64,000 nucleotides of DNA, from positions 124,001-188,000 of the forward strand of contig JAJUHK010000001.1 of NCBI GenBank assembly GCA_029279945.1, in the 5' to 3' direction. Shown here in pieces: positions 47,529 to 58,344 of this stretch. The notes beneath the pieces were generated by a model. That model made no database searches. It saw only the letters and a list, made by a program, of their open reading frames with translations, and was not told the origin of the DNA. The stretch comes from Pseudidiomarina indica (lineage in GTDB: Bacteria > Pseudomonadota > Gammaproteobacteria > Enterobacterales > Alteromonadaceae). The position numbers and the translations under genes are program-made. Within the stretch, counting starts at the first letter, position 1. Each line of letters starts with the position of its first letter.

Positions 47529-49004
47529 ATGCAAAATAACAACTCGGTCGAGAACAGGACTCCATCGATGCTCCAAGCAGCAATTCCGCTGCTAGCTCTT
47601 ATTCTTATGTTGGTAGTGTCCGTATATTTATACGGTGAGGATGCATCGTATGGGCCGAACCAAATTGCCCTTTGGTTGGCTGCAGGGGTCGCTATAGCTA
47701 TTGGTTTTCGTAATAAGTTCACTTGGGAGGAGATTGAACAGGGCATTCGGGAAGGCATTTCTGTCGCCTTAGGGGCAATGCTGATTATCCTTGCAGTCGG
47801 TTCACTCATTGGTACGTGGCTGTTAGCTGGTACGGTTCCGAGCATGATTTACTATGGTTTGGAACTCCTTGATTCGAGTTGGTTTTATGCCGCATCAGCA
47901 TTGATATGCGGTATTATTTCGTTAGCTATTGGAAGTTCTTGGACAACTGCCGCAACAGTAGGGGTTGCCTTAATGGGGGTCGCTGTGGGGATGGGGCTAT
48001 CTCCTGCAATAACCGCCGGAGCCATAGTTTCAGGAGCCTATTTTGGCGATAAGATGTCACCCCTTTCAGATACAACGAATTTAGCTCCAGCCGTTGCCGG
48101 AACAGAGTTGTTTGCACATATTCGATACATGGCGTACACAGCAGGCCCGGCGTTTATTATTGCTTTAATTGTGTTTCTGTTACTCGGTTTTAATACTGAC
48201 ACAACGGTGAGTTTTGCCGAACTTGAACGGATGCAGTTAGAACTCCGTAATACATTCAATATTGGCTGGGAAATGCTAATCCCCCTGGTGATCTTGCTGT
48301 ACTTAGCAGCATCCCGACGTCCTGCACTGCCAACAGTATTTTTCGGCGCATTACTAGGCGGTATTTGGGCTGTTATATTCCAACCTGAGATCATCAACTC
48401 TCTCATTGATGAGGACGGGGGGAGTGGGGCGCTGGCTAGTTTAAAGGTCGTTTGGAATGCGTTAACCGATGGCGTTGTTATTGAATCCGGTTCGGCGGAG
48501 CTGGATAGCTTGCTCAGTGGCGGTGGTATGTCGAGTATGCTTAATACCGTTTGGTTGATTCTCAGTGCCATGACGTTCGGTGCCATTATGGAAAAGCTTG
48601 GGCTTCTCCAACGCTTAATCGAAGGGCTATTAGGCTATATCAAATCCCTTGGTGGACTGGTCACTGCCACGTTATTTACTTGTTTTGGCGCGAACGTATT
48701 AACAGCAGATCAATACATGGCGATTGTCTTACCTGGCCGTATGTTCCGTGAAGAATATGAGCGCCGAGGTCTCGATCCACGTTTGTTATCACGGACGTTA
48801 GAAGATAGTGCAACCTTAACGTCGGCATTAATTCCGTGGAATACCTGTGGCGCCTTTATGATGGCCACCTTAGGCGTGAGTCCATTTATTTATTTACCTT
48901 TTGCAATATTTAATTGGTTAACTCCGCTCGTTGCAATGTTCTATGCCTATACTGGTATTCGTATTTTACGACTACCGGCAACAACGCAACCTAATGCTGT
49001 ATAA
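47529..49004 (+). CDS. nhaC: NhaC-family Na+/H+ antiporter
   Basis: The 491-residue protein has about 12 spans. The NhaC family segment GAYFGDKMSPLSDTTNLAP (about 175-193) carries the conserved aspartates, and LTSALIPWNTCGAFM is the late conserved motif. It exchanges Na+ for H+ in the inner membrane. It follows the NSS transporter closely and precedes pepN by 20 bases. Confidence 0.93.
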   Translation: MQNNNSVENRTPSMLQAAIPLLALILMLVVSVYLYGEDASYGPNQIALWLAAGVAIAIGFRNKFTWEEIEQGIREGISVALGAMLIILAVGSLIGTWLLAGTVPSMIYYGLELLDSSWFYAASALICGIISLAIGSSWTTAATVGVALMGVAVGMGLSPAITAGAIVSGAYFGDKMSPLSDTTNLAPAVAGTELFAHIRYMAYTAGPAFIIALIVFLLLGFNTDTTVSFAELERMQLELRNTFNIGWEMLIPLVILLYLAASRRPALPTVFFGALLGGIWAVIFQPEIINSLIDEDGGSGALASLKVVWNALTDGVVIESGSAELDSLLSGGGMSSMLNTVWLILSAMTFGAIMEKLGLLQRLIEGLLGYIKSLGGLVTATLFTCFGANVLTADQYMAIVLPGRMFREEYERRGLDPRLLSRTLEDSATLTSALIPWNTCGAFMMATLGVSPFIYLPFAIFNWLTPLVAMFYAYTGIRILRLPATTQPNAV

Positions 49005-49024
49005 ATAAAAAGGAACCTGGGGTT

Positions 49025-51649
49025 ATGGCAGTACCGCAACCGAAATTCCGCAGTGATTATCGGGCGCCTGAATTCTTGATTGAGCGAACTGAATTAACAT
49101 TTGCTCTAGATGATACAGCGACCATAGTCACCAATTGGATGCGAATACTGCCGCAACATCCAGGAGTTGCATTAGTGTTAGACGGTGTCGGCGTCAAACT
49201 TCTACACATCGAGCTGAATGGGGTTATCCTGGCAGCCACAGACTATTGTATAACTGAACATCAGCTAATTCTGCCGCATGTTCCTGCTGAGCCGTTTGAA
49301 CTGCTCGTGCAAACACAGTTCAATCCATCAGCCAATAAAGCATTAGAAGGGTTGTATCAATCCGCAGGAGCATTTTGTACTCAATGCGAAGCAGAAGGTT
49401 TTCGTCGAATTACATATTATTTAGATAGACCCGATGTTTTAGCTGAGTTTAAAACCACCATAGTGGCCGATAAACAGCGCTTCCCGCAACTACTTAGTAA
49501 TGGTAATCGTGTTGCTAGCGGTAATAATAATGATGGTCGTCATTGGGTAACCTGGCACGATCCATTTCCAAAACCTGCCTATTTGTTTGCCCTTGTAGCT
49601 GGTAATTTTGACTGTTTAGAAGACGTATTTATTACAGCCAGTAAACGTACTGTGAGATTGCAGTGTTACGTTGAACATGGCCAGTTATTGCGTGCGAAAT
49701 ACGCATTAGAATCATTGCAAGATGCCATGCGGTGGGATGAACAACGCTTTGGTCTTGAGTATGACCTTGATGTTTATATGATTGTCGCCGTTGATTTTTT
49801 CAACATGGGAGCAATGGAAAACAAGGGGCTCAATATCTTCAATTCCCGTTATGTACTTGCCGATCAAGCTACAGCAACGGATCAGGATTTTATAAATATT
49901 CAATCGGTGATTGGCCACGAATATTTCCATAACTGGACAGGTAATCGTGTCACTTGCCGTGATTGGTTCCAACTCAGCCTAAAAGAAGGCTTAACGGTTT
50001 TCCGTGACCAAGAGTTTAGTGCAGATATGGGGTCACGTGCTGTGCACCGCATTGCTGCGATTAAAACCATGCGAACCCAACAGTTCAATGAAGATGCCAG
50101 CCCTATGGCGCATCCCATTCGACCTGAAAAAGTTATTGAAATGAATAACTTTTATACAGTGACCGTTTATGAAAAGGGCGCTGAAGTGATCCGTATGTTA
50201 CACACCTTACTTGGTGAACGCGGATTCCAAGCCGGTTTGGCACTGTATCTTGAACGGCATGACGGTCAAGCGGTCACTTGTGATGATTTCATCGCCGCTA
50301 TGGCTGCCGCCAACCAACGCGATCTGTCTCAATTTCAACGCTGGTATAGCCAAGTAGGTACGCCAGAGGTAAGACTCGATTGTGATTATGATGCAGAGCA
50401 ACAACAGTTACGGCTGCGCTTTACTCAACAGCTACCTAGCATGTCAACACCTCCCCATCATGGACCGCTACATATTCCACTGCTATTGAGCTTTTATACG
50501 CCTACGGGGGAGTTATTGACCGTGACTCATCCACGCTTGCAGCCACATGAATCAGGTAGCTTATTGTTTGAACTTACAGATGTACAACAAGAGGTTGTGT
50601 TACAAGGAATAAGGGTAAAACCTGTTGTGGCAGCGTTAGAAAACTTCACTGCGCCAGTGCGTCTGATTGAAAACGCAATTTTCGCCGACAAATTAACCTT
50701 ATTAGCCCATGCCCACCAAGAAGTTACCCGTTGGGAAGCGGTACAATCGATCTATCAAACGCTCATTCAGCAAGCAGTAGCCGGGCAAAAACCGCTGGAA
50801 TTGCCAACTGACGTGCTCCAAGCATTTCGCCACTTTGCTCGAGCTGACATTGATCCAGCATTGAAATCACTTGTTCTCACCGTACCTACCTTAGCCGAGA
50901 TGACAGAGTTTTACCCGAGTGAGGCTCCTATTATCGCGTTGCATGACGCGATAGAGCAACTACAACAGCAGCTGGCGGTAGGATTAGCAGATATATTTAT
51001 GGAAGTATGGGAGCAACGGCTACAGCAACCGTATCAACTTAACGCCGCTGCGATAGCGCAGCGCTGCTGGCAACACACAGCGCTTGATTATCTCGTGTTG
51101 CTAGAACCAACCAACTATAGCCAAGATGTTGCTAAACACTATAAGCAAGCAGATAACATGACGGCACAGCAGCACGCCTTGCAGCTTGCAGTACACCGCG
51201 GTTTGCCATGTCAACAAGAGCTTATAGAGGCATTTGAGCAGCAGTGGCAACACTATCCTTTAGTACTTGATAAGTGGTTTGCAATTCAGGCGAGTAGCCC
51301 ATTAGGTAATGGGGTTGAACGAGTACAAAAACTGCAGCAGCATGCTTGTTTTGATTGGGATAATCCCAATCGTCAATACGCGTTGATGGGCAGCTTCAGC
51401 CGTAATGTGCTGCAATTTCATCAGGAAGGTGGGGGCGGTTATGCTCTGTTAGGAGCGATGATTCGCTATCTAAATGATAAGAATCCGCAAGTGGCGGCGC
51501 GTCTGATTACGCCCTTAACACAGTGGCGTCGATTCGATGCTAAACGGCAAGAACTGATGAAACGAGAGCTTGAGCAGCTTCAGCAACTCCCTAATTTGGC
51601 TGTCGATTTGGTTGAAAAGATTGGTCAAAGTTTAGCCGTAACTGATTGA
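49025..51649 (+). CDS. pepN: Aminopeptidase N
   Basis: PepN is the major cytosolic M1 aminopeptidase. The 874-residue protein has GAMENKG substrate binding near 263 and the zinc site H298-E-Y-F-H302 with E321 in LKEGLTVF; E. coli has them at 297, 301 and 320. A C-terminal helical domain is present from about 540. AAAGGA precedes ATG. With the M61 and M14 enzymes nearby it would supply free amino acids to the Ald and GDH routes. Confidence 0.97.
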   Translation: MAVPQPKFRSDYRAPEFLIERTELTFALDDTATIVTNWMRILPQHPGVALVLDGVGVKLLHIELNGVILAATDYCITEHQLILPHVPAEPFELLVQTQFNPSANKALEGLYQSAGAFCTQCEAEGFRRITYYLDRPDVLAEFKTTIVADKQRFPQLLSNGNRVASGNNNDGRHWVTWHDPFPKPAYLFALVAGNFDCLEDVFITASKRTVRLQCYVEHGQLLRAKYALESLQDAMRWDEQRFGLEYDLDVYMIVAVDFFNMGAMENKGLNIFNSRYVLADQATATDQDFINIQSVIGHEYFHNWTGNRVTCRDWFQLSLKEGLTVFRDQEFSADMGSRAVHRIAAIKTMRTQQFNEDASPMAHPIRPEKVIEMNNFYTVTVYEKGAEVIRMLHTLLGERGFQAGLALYLERHDGQAVTCDDFIAAMAAANQRDLSQFQRWYSQVGTPEVRLDCDYDAEQQQLRLRFTQQLPSMSTPPHHGPLHIPLLLSFYTPTGELLTVTHPRLQPHESGSLLFELTDVQQEVVLQGIRVKPVVAALENFTAPVRLIENAIFADKLTLLAHAHQEVTRWEAVQSIYQTLIQQAVAGQKPLELPTDVLQAFRHFARADIDPALKSLVLTVPTLAEMTEFYPSEAPIIALHDAIEQLQQQLAVGLADIFMEVWEQRLQQPYQLNAAAIAQRCWQHTALDYLVLLEPTNYSQDVAKHYKQADNMTAQQHALQLAVHRGLPCQQELIEAFEQQWQHYPLVLDKWFAIQASSPLGNGVERVQKLQQHACFDWDNPNRQYALMGSFSRNVLQFHQEGGGGYALLGAMIRYLNDKNPQVAARLITPLTQWRRFDAKRQELMKRELEQLQQLPNLAVDLVEKIGQSLAVTD

Positions 51650-51750
51650 ATTGGAAACAGCGGTGAATATAATCATGCAGCGCTATCCCATAATCATTCG
51701 AAACCTTGAAATACCTGGTCTGAACACTCATTAAATCCTAATAATAAGCG

Positions 51751-51779
51751 TTGAATAACCAACCTAAATGTCCGACAAT
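51751..51779 (+). promoter_or_regulatory. Candidate promoter for NAD-glutamate dehydrogenase
   Basis: TTGAAT, a 17-base spacer and GACAAT lie about 85 bases before the ATG in the 212-base gap. Each box matches consensus at four of six positions. Confidence 0.4.
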
Positions 51780-51861
51780 AATGGTAATTATTTCGTAGGG
51801 TGATGGGGCATCTAAGCCAGCATCATAACTTCGTTATATCTATCACGTTAAGGACACCATC

Positions 51862-54800
51862 ATGAATGCGTTTGGCGAAGGCCAGATTCCCGTTGTATTA
51901 CAAAAGGTGGCTGACATTATTCAGCATCGAAACTCCGAGCGAGCGGAATTAATTACTGATTTTGCCATGAGGTTGTTTCGCAACATCTCACCTGCTGATC
52001 TGTCACTACGAATCGATAGTGACTTATATGGTGCAGTAATGGGCCTTTGGCATTCATTTAACAGTTACGTACCGGGCGAAAAAGCTCTCATTAAAGTATA
52101 TAACCCAGATGTAGAGCAGCACGGTTGGCAGTCAGCTCACACCATTATTGAAATCATCCAGTCAGATAGCCCATTTATGGTTGATTCAGTACGGATGGCT
52201 TTATCACGGTTGGGTATCAACTCACATCTATTGTTACATCTACCGATTAGTCACAAACGTGATGCCGATAATAATATTATTGAATTGCTCAAAGCCGGTA
52301 CCCGCAATGCTGATAACGAAGTTGATACGGTATTTTTAATTGAAGTCGACCGCCAAACCACGGCTAAAGCAATTAAAGCATTAAAAAATGAATTAGCTTC
52401 GGTCATGGAAGAGGTGAGTTTAACGGTTCGGGACTGGTTGCCCATGCGTACTCGTATGGAAGAGATTGCAGCTGAATTGAATGATATAAAGTACAGCGGC
52501 AACCCACAACAACTCGCAGAAGCGCAAAAATTCTTATCTTGGCTAGCGAAGGACAATTTTACCCTGATGGGATATCGTCGCTATAACCTCGAAACCGTTG
52601 ATGGCGATCACATTATTTTGCAGGATACCGACTCCAGCCTAGGCTTGATGCGTCGGAGCATCAACAAAGAGGGGCGTTTGGTATCATCGTTACCGGAAGT
52701 AGCACAGACGATGACGTTTGACGATACTCTGCTGCTGTTAACCAAAACCAACACACGTTCACGCGTGCACCGCCCAGCCTATTGCGATTACATCGGCATC
52801 AAACGATTCGATAAGCAAGGCAATGTGATCGGCGAAGATCGCTTTATCGGGTTGTACTCGAGCAGTTTCTATAATGATAGCGTCCGTGAAATTCCGTTAG
52901 TGGGTGATAAAGTGCGACGTGTCATAGAGGCATCTGAATTCGCACCTAATTCACACGCTGCGAAAGCGCTCTTAAATATTCTCGAAACCTATCCACGTGA
53001 TGAAATTGCCCAAGCGTCTGAAAGCGATTTGCTTGAGGTCGGCCTAGGTGTATTACAAATGCGTGAGCGCGACATTACTCGCGTGTTTGTCCGGCGCGAT
53101 ATCTTCGGGCGATTTGCGTCGTGTATGGTCTATGTGCCAAAAGAGCGCTACCACACTTTGCTCCGTCAGAAAACGCAACAAATTCTTAAGCAAACGTTTG
53201 GCAGTGATAGCGACGTTGACTTCACTACTTATTTCTCGGAATCACCATTGGCGAGAACGCATTACACAGTTCGTTTAACCGCCGCTGTACAGGATATTGA
53301 CGTGAAAGAACTCGAATCTAATCTCATTGAAGCAGCTCGTAGCTGGGAAGATAACTTTGAACGTATTTTAAGCAGCACTTTCGGTGAGGCAAAAGCAAAC
53401 GAACTGAACAAGAAGTATGCAAATGCATTCCCTCGAGCTTATAAAGAAGAAGTTCTACCATCAGTGGCTATTGCTGATATCGCACAGCTTGAAAAGTTAG
53501 ACGACGAACACAAGTTGGGTATGCTGTTCTATCGCTCACGGGAAGAAAATGAGCAGAGTAAACGTGTTCGGTTGAAGCTATTCCACAAAGATGAGCCAAT
53601 CCATTTGTCTGATGTATTGCCAATGCTGGAAAACTTTGGTTTACGTATTGTGGGCGAGCGCCCCTATGAAATCAGAACAACCGATGGCAATGTATTCTGG
53701 ATTCTAGAATTCTACATGCTACATAGTAATGACAATCTTGACTTAGAAACAGGTCGGGAGTTGTTCCAGCAAGCGTTCGCACAAGTTTGGGATGGTCATT
53801 ACGAAGACGACGGTTTTAACCGCTTGGTGTTAGGCGCTGGATTAACTGGACGTCAAGTCACCATTTTACGGATGTTTGCTAAATACATGCGGCAAACTGG
53901 CACAACTTTCAGCCAAGCATACATCGAAAGCACTTTCGCCAAGTATCCACTGTTGGCAAAGTTGGTCGTTAAGTTGTTCTATACCAAGTTTGATCCAAGC
54001 GAAACGAGCCGTGATAAGAAAATCGAGGCGATTGAAAATCGTATTAGCTCTGAATTGGAAAACGTAGCAAACCTTGACGATGACCGCATCATTCGGCGCT
54101 ATGTTGAGCTGATTTCAGCAAGCTTACGCACCAACTTCTTCCAGAACGATGCTAAAGGCCGTGACAAACCGTACATTTCAGTGAAGTTTATGCCAGAACT
54201 GATCCCTGAGATGCCATTACCACTGCCGAAATATGAAATTTACGTGTACTCTCCACGGGTTGAAGGTATCCACCTACGTGGTGGTAAAGTTGCGCGGGGT
54301 GGTCTGCGATGGTCTGATCGCCGCGAAGATTTCCGTACTGAGGTGTTAGGCTTAGTTAAAGCACAGCAAGTTAAAAATACAGTTATTGTACCTGTAGGCG
54401 CAAAAGGTGGATTCGTGTGTAAGAATCTACCTGAAGACCGTGATGCATTCTTTGAGGAAGGCAAAGAATGCTACCGCATTTTCATCCGTGCGTTACTCGA
54501 CATCACCGACAACATTGTCAACGGTGAAGTAGTGCCACCAGCTAACGTGGTTCGTCATGACGATGACGATACCTACTTGGTTGTTGCCGCCGATAAAGGA
54601 ACGGCTACATTCTCGGATATCGCTAATGGTATTTCAGCTGAATACAACTTCTGGTTGGGCGATGCCTTTGCCTCTGGTGGTTCTGTAGGCTATGACCATA
54701 AGAAAATGGGTATCACTGCACGGGGCGCATGGGAGTCTGTTAAACGTCACTTCCGCGAGATTGGTGTTGATTGCCAAACAACTGATTTCACTGTAGTCGG

Positions 54801-56706
54801 TATTGGTGATATGGCAGGTGACGTGTTCGGAAACGGTATGCTGTTATCCAAGCATACACGCTTAGTCGGTGCGTTTAACCACATGCATATTTTCGTTGAC
54901 CCGAATCCAGATGCCGCAAAAACCTATGAAGAGCGTAAGCGTCTGTTTTACTTGCCACGTTCAACCTGGGATGACTTCGATAAATCCTTGATTTCAAATG
55001 GGGGTGGTGTTTTCTTACGGAGCGCCAAAGCCATTGAGCTTAGCCCTGAAATGAAGAAACTCTTCAATACCCAGAAGAAGTCGATGACGCCTACTGAACT
55101 AATTAAGGCGCTATTAACACTTGATGTTGATCTACTGTGGAATGGTGGCATTGGAACCTATGTTAAATCGTCGAAAGAAAGCGACAGTGATGTAGGTGAT
55201 CGTGCAAACGATTCAGTCCGTGTTAATGGTAAGGATTTACGGGCACGCATCGTCGGTGAGGGCGGTAACTTAGGCTTCACACAACTAGGTCGAATTGAGT
55301 ATGCATTAACTGGCGGCCGCATTAATACTGATGCTATTGATAACGTTGGTGGTGTTAACTGTTCAGATAACGAAGTTAATATCAAGATTCTTTTGAATGG
55401 CCTGGTTGCAAAAGGGCAGCTGACACGCGAACAGCGCGACAAATTGCTCTATGACATGACCGATGAGGTAGCACAAATTGTCATTCGTGACTGCTTCCGT
55501 CAATCACAATCGATTTCAGTGACGGCCATCCGTGGTGCTGATCAAATTAAAGAGTTCCAACGTTTTATTCATCACCTAGAGCGTGAAGGACAGCTTAACC
55601 GTGCGTTAGAGTTTTTACCTGATGATGACGAATTAGCAGAACGTCAAGCCAATGGCAAAGGCTTAACGCGTCCAGAGTTAGCCGTACTAACAGCATACGG
55701 TAAGATGGTATTGAAGGAGCAATTGCTGGATGAAGCGATCATGGCTGATCCTTTCCATGCACGCTCACTGGTTAGTGCGTTCCCGAAACCACTGCAAGAA
55801 AAATATGCAGAGGCGATGGAGAACCATCCATTACGAGCACAAATTATCGCGACTCGCTTAGCGAATAACATTGTGAACGATATGGGGCCAAACTTCGTCT
55901 ATCGTAAGGCAGAGACGACTGGTGCAACTGAAGCTGAAGTTGCATCTGCCTACGTGATCGCACGCGAATGCTTTAACCTGCGTGGCTTAATGGAGCAAGT
56001 TGAAGCAGGAAATAATAAATTCCCAGCAGAAGTGCAGAACAATATGTTGTTCCAGTTACGTCGTGTTGTTCGCCGCGCGACACGTTGGTTCTTGCGTCAC
56101 CGTACGCCAGGTTTAGTGACTATTCAGGATCATTTAGATTTCTATCAAGAAAGCTTTGATGACCTTCGCAAGAATGTATTGGATTACTTAGTTGCTGAAG
56201 AGCGTCAAGAAATTGAAGCTGAAATCAATGCCTTAATAGAGCAAGGCGTGCCAGCTGATTTAGCGCATAACATCGGTATTCTTAGCACCTTATTCTCGGC
56301 TTTAGACATCGCTGACATTAGCCATGAAACTAAGTTGAAGGTGGGTACTGTCGCTGCAGCGTATTTCAACTTGGGGTCACGTGCATCATTACATTGGTTC
56401 TTAGAGCAAATTAATAATCAACCGGTAGATAACCACTGGCAAGCTCTAGCTCGTGCAGCATTCCGTGAAGAACTTGACTGGCAACAGCGTTCACTCACGA
56501 CCAGTATGTTGAAAGCTGCGGACGCTAACCAAGGGGCAACAGAAATTGTTGAGTCATGGTTAGCTGCAAATGAGGTTTATGTGAATCGTTGGTTAGATAT
56601 GCTCTCTGACTTTAAAACATCAAAAACTCATGAGTTCGCTAAGTTCTCGGTGGCGTTGCGAGAACTGACGTTACTAAACCACAACTGCACGACAGTTGAG
56701 GTGTAA
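51862..56706 (+). CDS. gdhB: NAD-specific glutamate dehydrogenase (180 kDa class)
   Basis: The enzyme deaminates glutamate to 2-oxoglutarate with NAD+, mainly catabolically. At 1614 residues it matches the large GDH of Pseudomonas and Streptomyces. N-terminal ACT-like regulatory regions fill about the first 700 residues. The catalytic core has LRGGKVARGGLRWSDRREDF and VPVGAKGGFVCKN (about 810-855), GIGDMAGDVFGNGM (about 978-991), and GEGGNLGFTQLGR. A helical tail follows. AAGGAC precedes the ATG. pyrD starts on the base after its stop codon. Confidence 0.97.
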   Translation: MNAFGEGQIPVVLQKVADIIQHRNSERAELITDFAMRLFRNISPADLSLRIDSDLYGAVMGLWHSFNSYVPGEKALIKVYNPDVEQHGWQSAHTIIEIIQSDSPFMVDSVRMALSRLGINSHLLLHLPISHKRDADNNIIELLKAGTRNADNEVDTVFLIEVDRQTTAKAIKALKNELASVMEEVSLTVRDWLPMRTRMEEIAAELNDIKYSGNPQQLAEAQKFLSWLAKDNFTLMGYRRYNLETVDGDHIILQDTDSSLGLMRRSINKEGRLVSSLPEVAQTMTFDDTLLLLTKTNTRSRVHRPAYCDYIGIKRFDKQGNVIGEDRFIGLYSSSFYNDSVREIPLVGDKVRRVIEASEFAPNSHAAKALLNILETYPRDEIAQASESDLLEVGLGVLQMRERDITRVFVRRDIFGRFASCMVYVPKERYHTLLRQKTQQILKQTFGSDSDVDFTTYFSESPLARTHYTVRLTAAVQDIDVKELESNLIEAARSWEDNFERILSSTFGEAKANELNKKYANAFPRAYKEEVLPSVAIADIAQLEKLDDEHKLGMLFYRSREENEQSKRVRLKLFHKDEPIHLSDVLPMLENFGLRIVGERPYEIRTTDGNVFWILEFYMLHSNDNLDLETGRELFQQAFAQVWDGHYEDDGFNRLVLGAGLTGRQVTILRMFAKYMRQTGTTFSQAYIESTFAKYPLLAKLVVKLFYTKFDPSETSRDKKIEAIENRISSELENVANLDDDRIIRRYVELISASLRTNFFQNDAKGRDKPYISVKFMPELIPEMPLPLPKYEIYVYSPRVEGIHLRGGKVARGGLRWSDRREDFRTEVLGLVKAQQVKNTVIVPVGAKGGFVCKNLPEDRDAFFEEGKECYRIFIRALLDITDNIVNGEVVPPANVVRHDDDDTYLVVAADKGTATFSDIANGISAEYNFWLGDAFASGGSVGYDHKKMGITARGAWESVKRHFREIGVDCQTTDFTVVGIGDMAGDVFGNGMLLSKHTRLVGAFNHMHIFVDPNPDAAKTYEERKRLFYLPRSTWDDFDKSLISNGGGVFLRSAKAIELSPEMKKLFNTQKKSMTPTELIKALLTLDVDLLWNGGIGTYVKSSKESDSDVGDRANDSVRVNGKDLRARIVGEGGNLGFTQLGRIEYALTGGRINTDAIDNVGGVNCSDNEVNIKILLNGLVAKGQLTREQRDKLLYDMTDEVAQIVIRDCFRQSQSISVTAIRGADQIKEFQRFIHHLEREGQLNRALEFLPDDDELAERQANGKGLTRPELAVLTAYGKMVLKEQLLDEAIMADPFHARSLVSAFPKPLQEKYAEAMENHPLRAQIIATRLANNIVNDMGPNFVYRKAETTGATEAEVASAYVIARECFNLRGLMEQVEAGNNKFPAEVQNNMLFQLRRVVRRATRWFLRHRTPGLVTIQDHLDFYQESFDDLRKNVLDYLVAEERQEIEAEINALIEQGVPADLAHNIGILSTLFSALDIADISHETKLKVGTVAAAYFNLGSRASLHWFLEQINNQPVDNHWQALARAAFREELDWQQRSLTTSMLKAADANQGATEIVESWLAANEVYVNRWLDMLSDFKTSKTHEFAKFSVALRELTLLNHNCTTVEV

Positions 56707-57714
56707 ATGTACGGCTTGATACGCCAATGGCTGTTCCGCAAAGATGCGGAACAGTCCCATGAATTGACTCTTAACTTACTACGTCGGTTTGCAAATACTC
56801 CTGCCGCCTTGTTATGGCGGCAGCGCGTGCCTGCAAAACCCGTGAAGGTGATGGGTATCGAGTTCCCGAACCCTGTTGGATTGGCCGCAGGGCTGGATAA
56901 AAACGGCGAATGTATCGATGCATTTGCACAAATGGGATTTGGGTTCATTGAAATTGGTACTGTCACCCCAGTGGCTCAAGAAGGGAACCCAAAACCTCGC
57001 TTATTCCGTATTCTTGAGAAAGACGCCATTATCAACCGCATGGGCTTTAATAACCACGGCGTTGATTACTTGGTAGAACAAGTCAAAGCGGCGCGCTACC
57101 GAGGTGTTCTCGGTATCAATATCGGTAAGAACAAGAATACTCCTGACGCCGAAGCGATTCAGGATTATCAACACTGTATGCGCAAAGTGTACCCTTATGC
57201 CAGCTATATTACGGTCAATATTTCTTCCCCAAATACACCTGGTTTACGCGAGTTTCAATATGGCAGCGCATTGCATGAGTTACTTAAAGCGTTGAAAATT
57301 GAGCAGGAACAACTCTCGCAACAGCATAGCAAGTACGTGCCATTAGCAGTAAAAATAGCCCCTGATTTAACGGATGAGGGGGTTCGAGCCATCACTGATG
57401 CTCTAATAGAGCATGGTATTGATGCTGTTATCGCCACCAACACCACATTGAGCCGGGATGCTGTGCAAGGACTTCCTCACGCTGATGAATCCGGCGGTCT
57501 CAGTGGTGCTATTTTGTTTGAGCAGAGCACCCATGTGGTGCGAGTCATTGCAGAACATGCACAAGGGCGCTTACCTATTATCGCTGTCGGTGGAATTGAT
57601 AGCCCCGCAGCTGCACAAGCCAAGCTAGCCGCCGGGGCGAGCTTAGTTCAGATTTATACAGCTTTCATTTATCACGGTCCCAAACTGATTAGCCGGATTG
57701 TGAAATCCTTGTAA
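56707..57714 (+). CDS. pyrD: Dihydroorotate dehydrogenase (quinone), class 2
   Basis: PyrD oxidises dihydroorotate to orotate with quinone, at the inner membrane, in pyrimidine synthesis. The 335-residue protein has the N-terminal membrane-associating helices ([20 protein letters not shown]) and the FMN barrel with [42 protein letters not shown] (the catalytic serine is here) and [19 protein letters not shown]. It begins exactly after the gdhB stop (TAAATG), so it may be re-initiated from that message. Confidence 0.97.
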   Translation: MYGLIRQWLFRKDAEQSHELTLNLLRRFANTPAALLWRQRVPAKPVKVMGIEFPNPVGLAAGLDKNGECIDAFAQMGFGFIEIGTVTPVAQEGNPKPRLFRILEKDAIINRMGFNNHGVDYLVEQVKAARYRGVLGINIGKNKNTPDAEAIQDYQHCMRKVYPYASYITVNISSPNTPGLREFQYGSALHELLKALKIEQEQLSQQHSKYVPLAVKIAPDLTDEGVRAITDALIEHGIDAVIATNTTLSRDAVQGLPHADESGGLSGAILFEQSTHVVRVIAEHAQGRLPIIAVGGIDSPAAAQAKLAAGASLVQIYTAFIYHGPKLISRIVKSL

Positions 57715-57776
57715 TCGTTTATAAATTCGGCTATTTTATACGCCGCAAAATGACCACACAAATAAGGACAACACGG

Positions 57777-58334
57777 GTGCACATGACATCGCAATGGCGT
57801 TGGTTATATCACGCTGATGACGAACAGCTGTTGATTAAGCTTGCAGAAGGCTTAGTGCATCCTGCGCCTTTTAAGGCATCGCGATTGGTTCCATTAAAGC
57901 CAATGGATGAGCCTTTTTCACTCGAAGATGCTACGAATTTCCAAACACTCTTCGATCAATTAGAAGCTAGCGACTTAGTGAACCCGCAAATTGCTTTTAC
58001 TGCTGCGTTAAACCATACCATCTATCAACGATTTGGGCGTCCACAAATGCCACAAAGCTGGTATTTTCAAACAGCAGAAGAGCACTATGTTTCTGATGCA
58101 ACAACGCTTACAGTAGGAACTCTTGTGCGTTTAAACTCAGGTTTGGCTGAATCTGTTTGTGCTGTGGTAAGCAGCGATGGTGAATTCGCCGAGTGTATGG
58201 TGCTAGCAGAGTCGTTTCCGCTTTCTGATATCAAAACTTTGCCGCAGTATGATGTGATTAAGGTGATGTTCAACCGTATTCAACCGCTGAACGCCCAGCA
58301 AAAACCTAGCACATCATACCTGCGTCACGCATAG
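57777..58334 (+). CDS. zapC: Cell division protein ZapC
   Basis: ZapC stabilises FtsZ rings. The product aligns with E. coli ZapC: WRWLYHADDEQLLIKLAEGL at the start, the central RFGRPQMPQSWYF, and IKVMFNRIQPL near the end. The frame is open from 57750, but AAGGA sits eight bases before a GTG at 57777 (MHMTSQWRW, 185 residues) and matches homologue starts. An ATG at 57783 is also possible. It lies between pyrD and downstream genes, as in E. coli (pyrD-zapC). Confidence 0.88.
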   Translation: MHMTSQWRWLYHADDEQLLIKLAEGLVHPAPFKASRLVPLKPMDEPFSLEDATNFQTLFDQLEASDLVNPQIAFTAALNHTIYQRFGRPQMPQSWYFQTAEEHYVSDATTLTVGTLVRLNSGLAESVCAVVSSDGEFAECMVLAESFPLSDIKTLPQYDVIKVMFNRIQPLNAQQKPSTSYLRHA

Positions 58335-58344
58335 GGCGTATATT

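Noticed and set aside
48038..48586. 182-codon minus-strand frame within nhaC
   Set aside because: It is the shadow of a clear NhaC gene, with low-complexity composition and no ribosome site or family.
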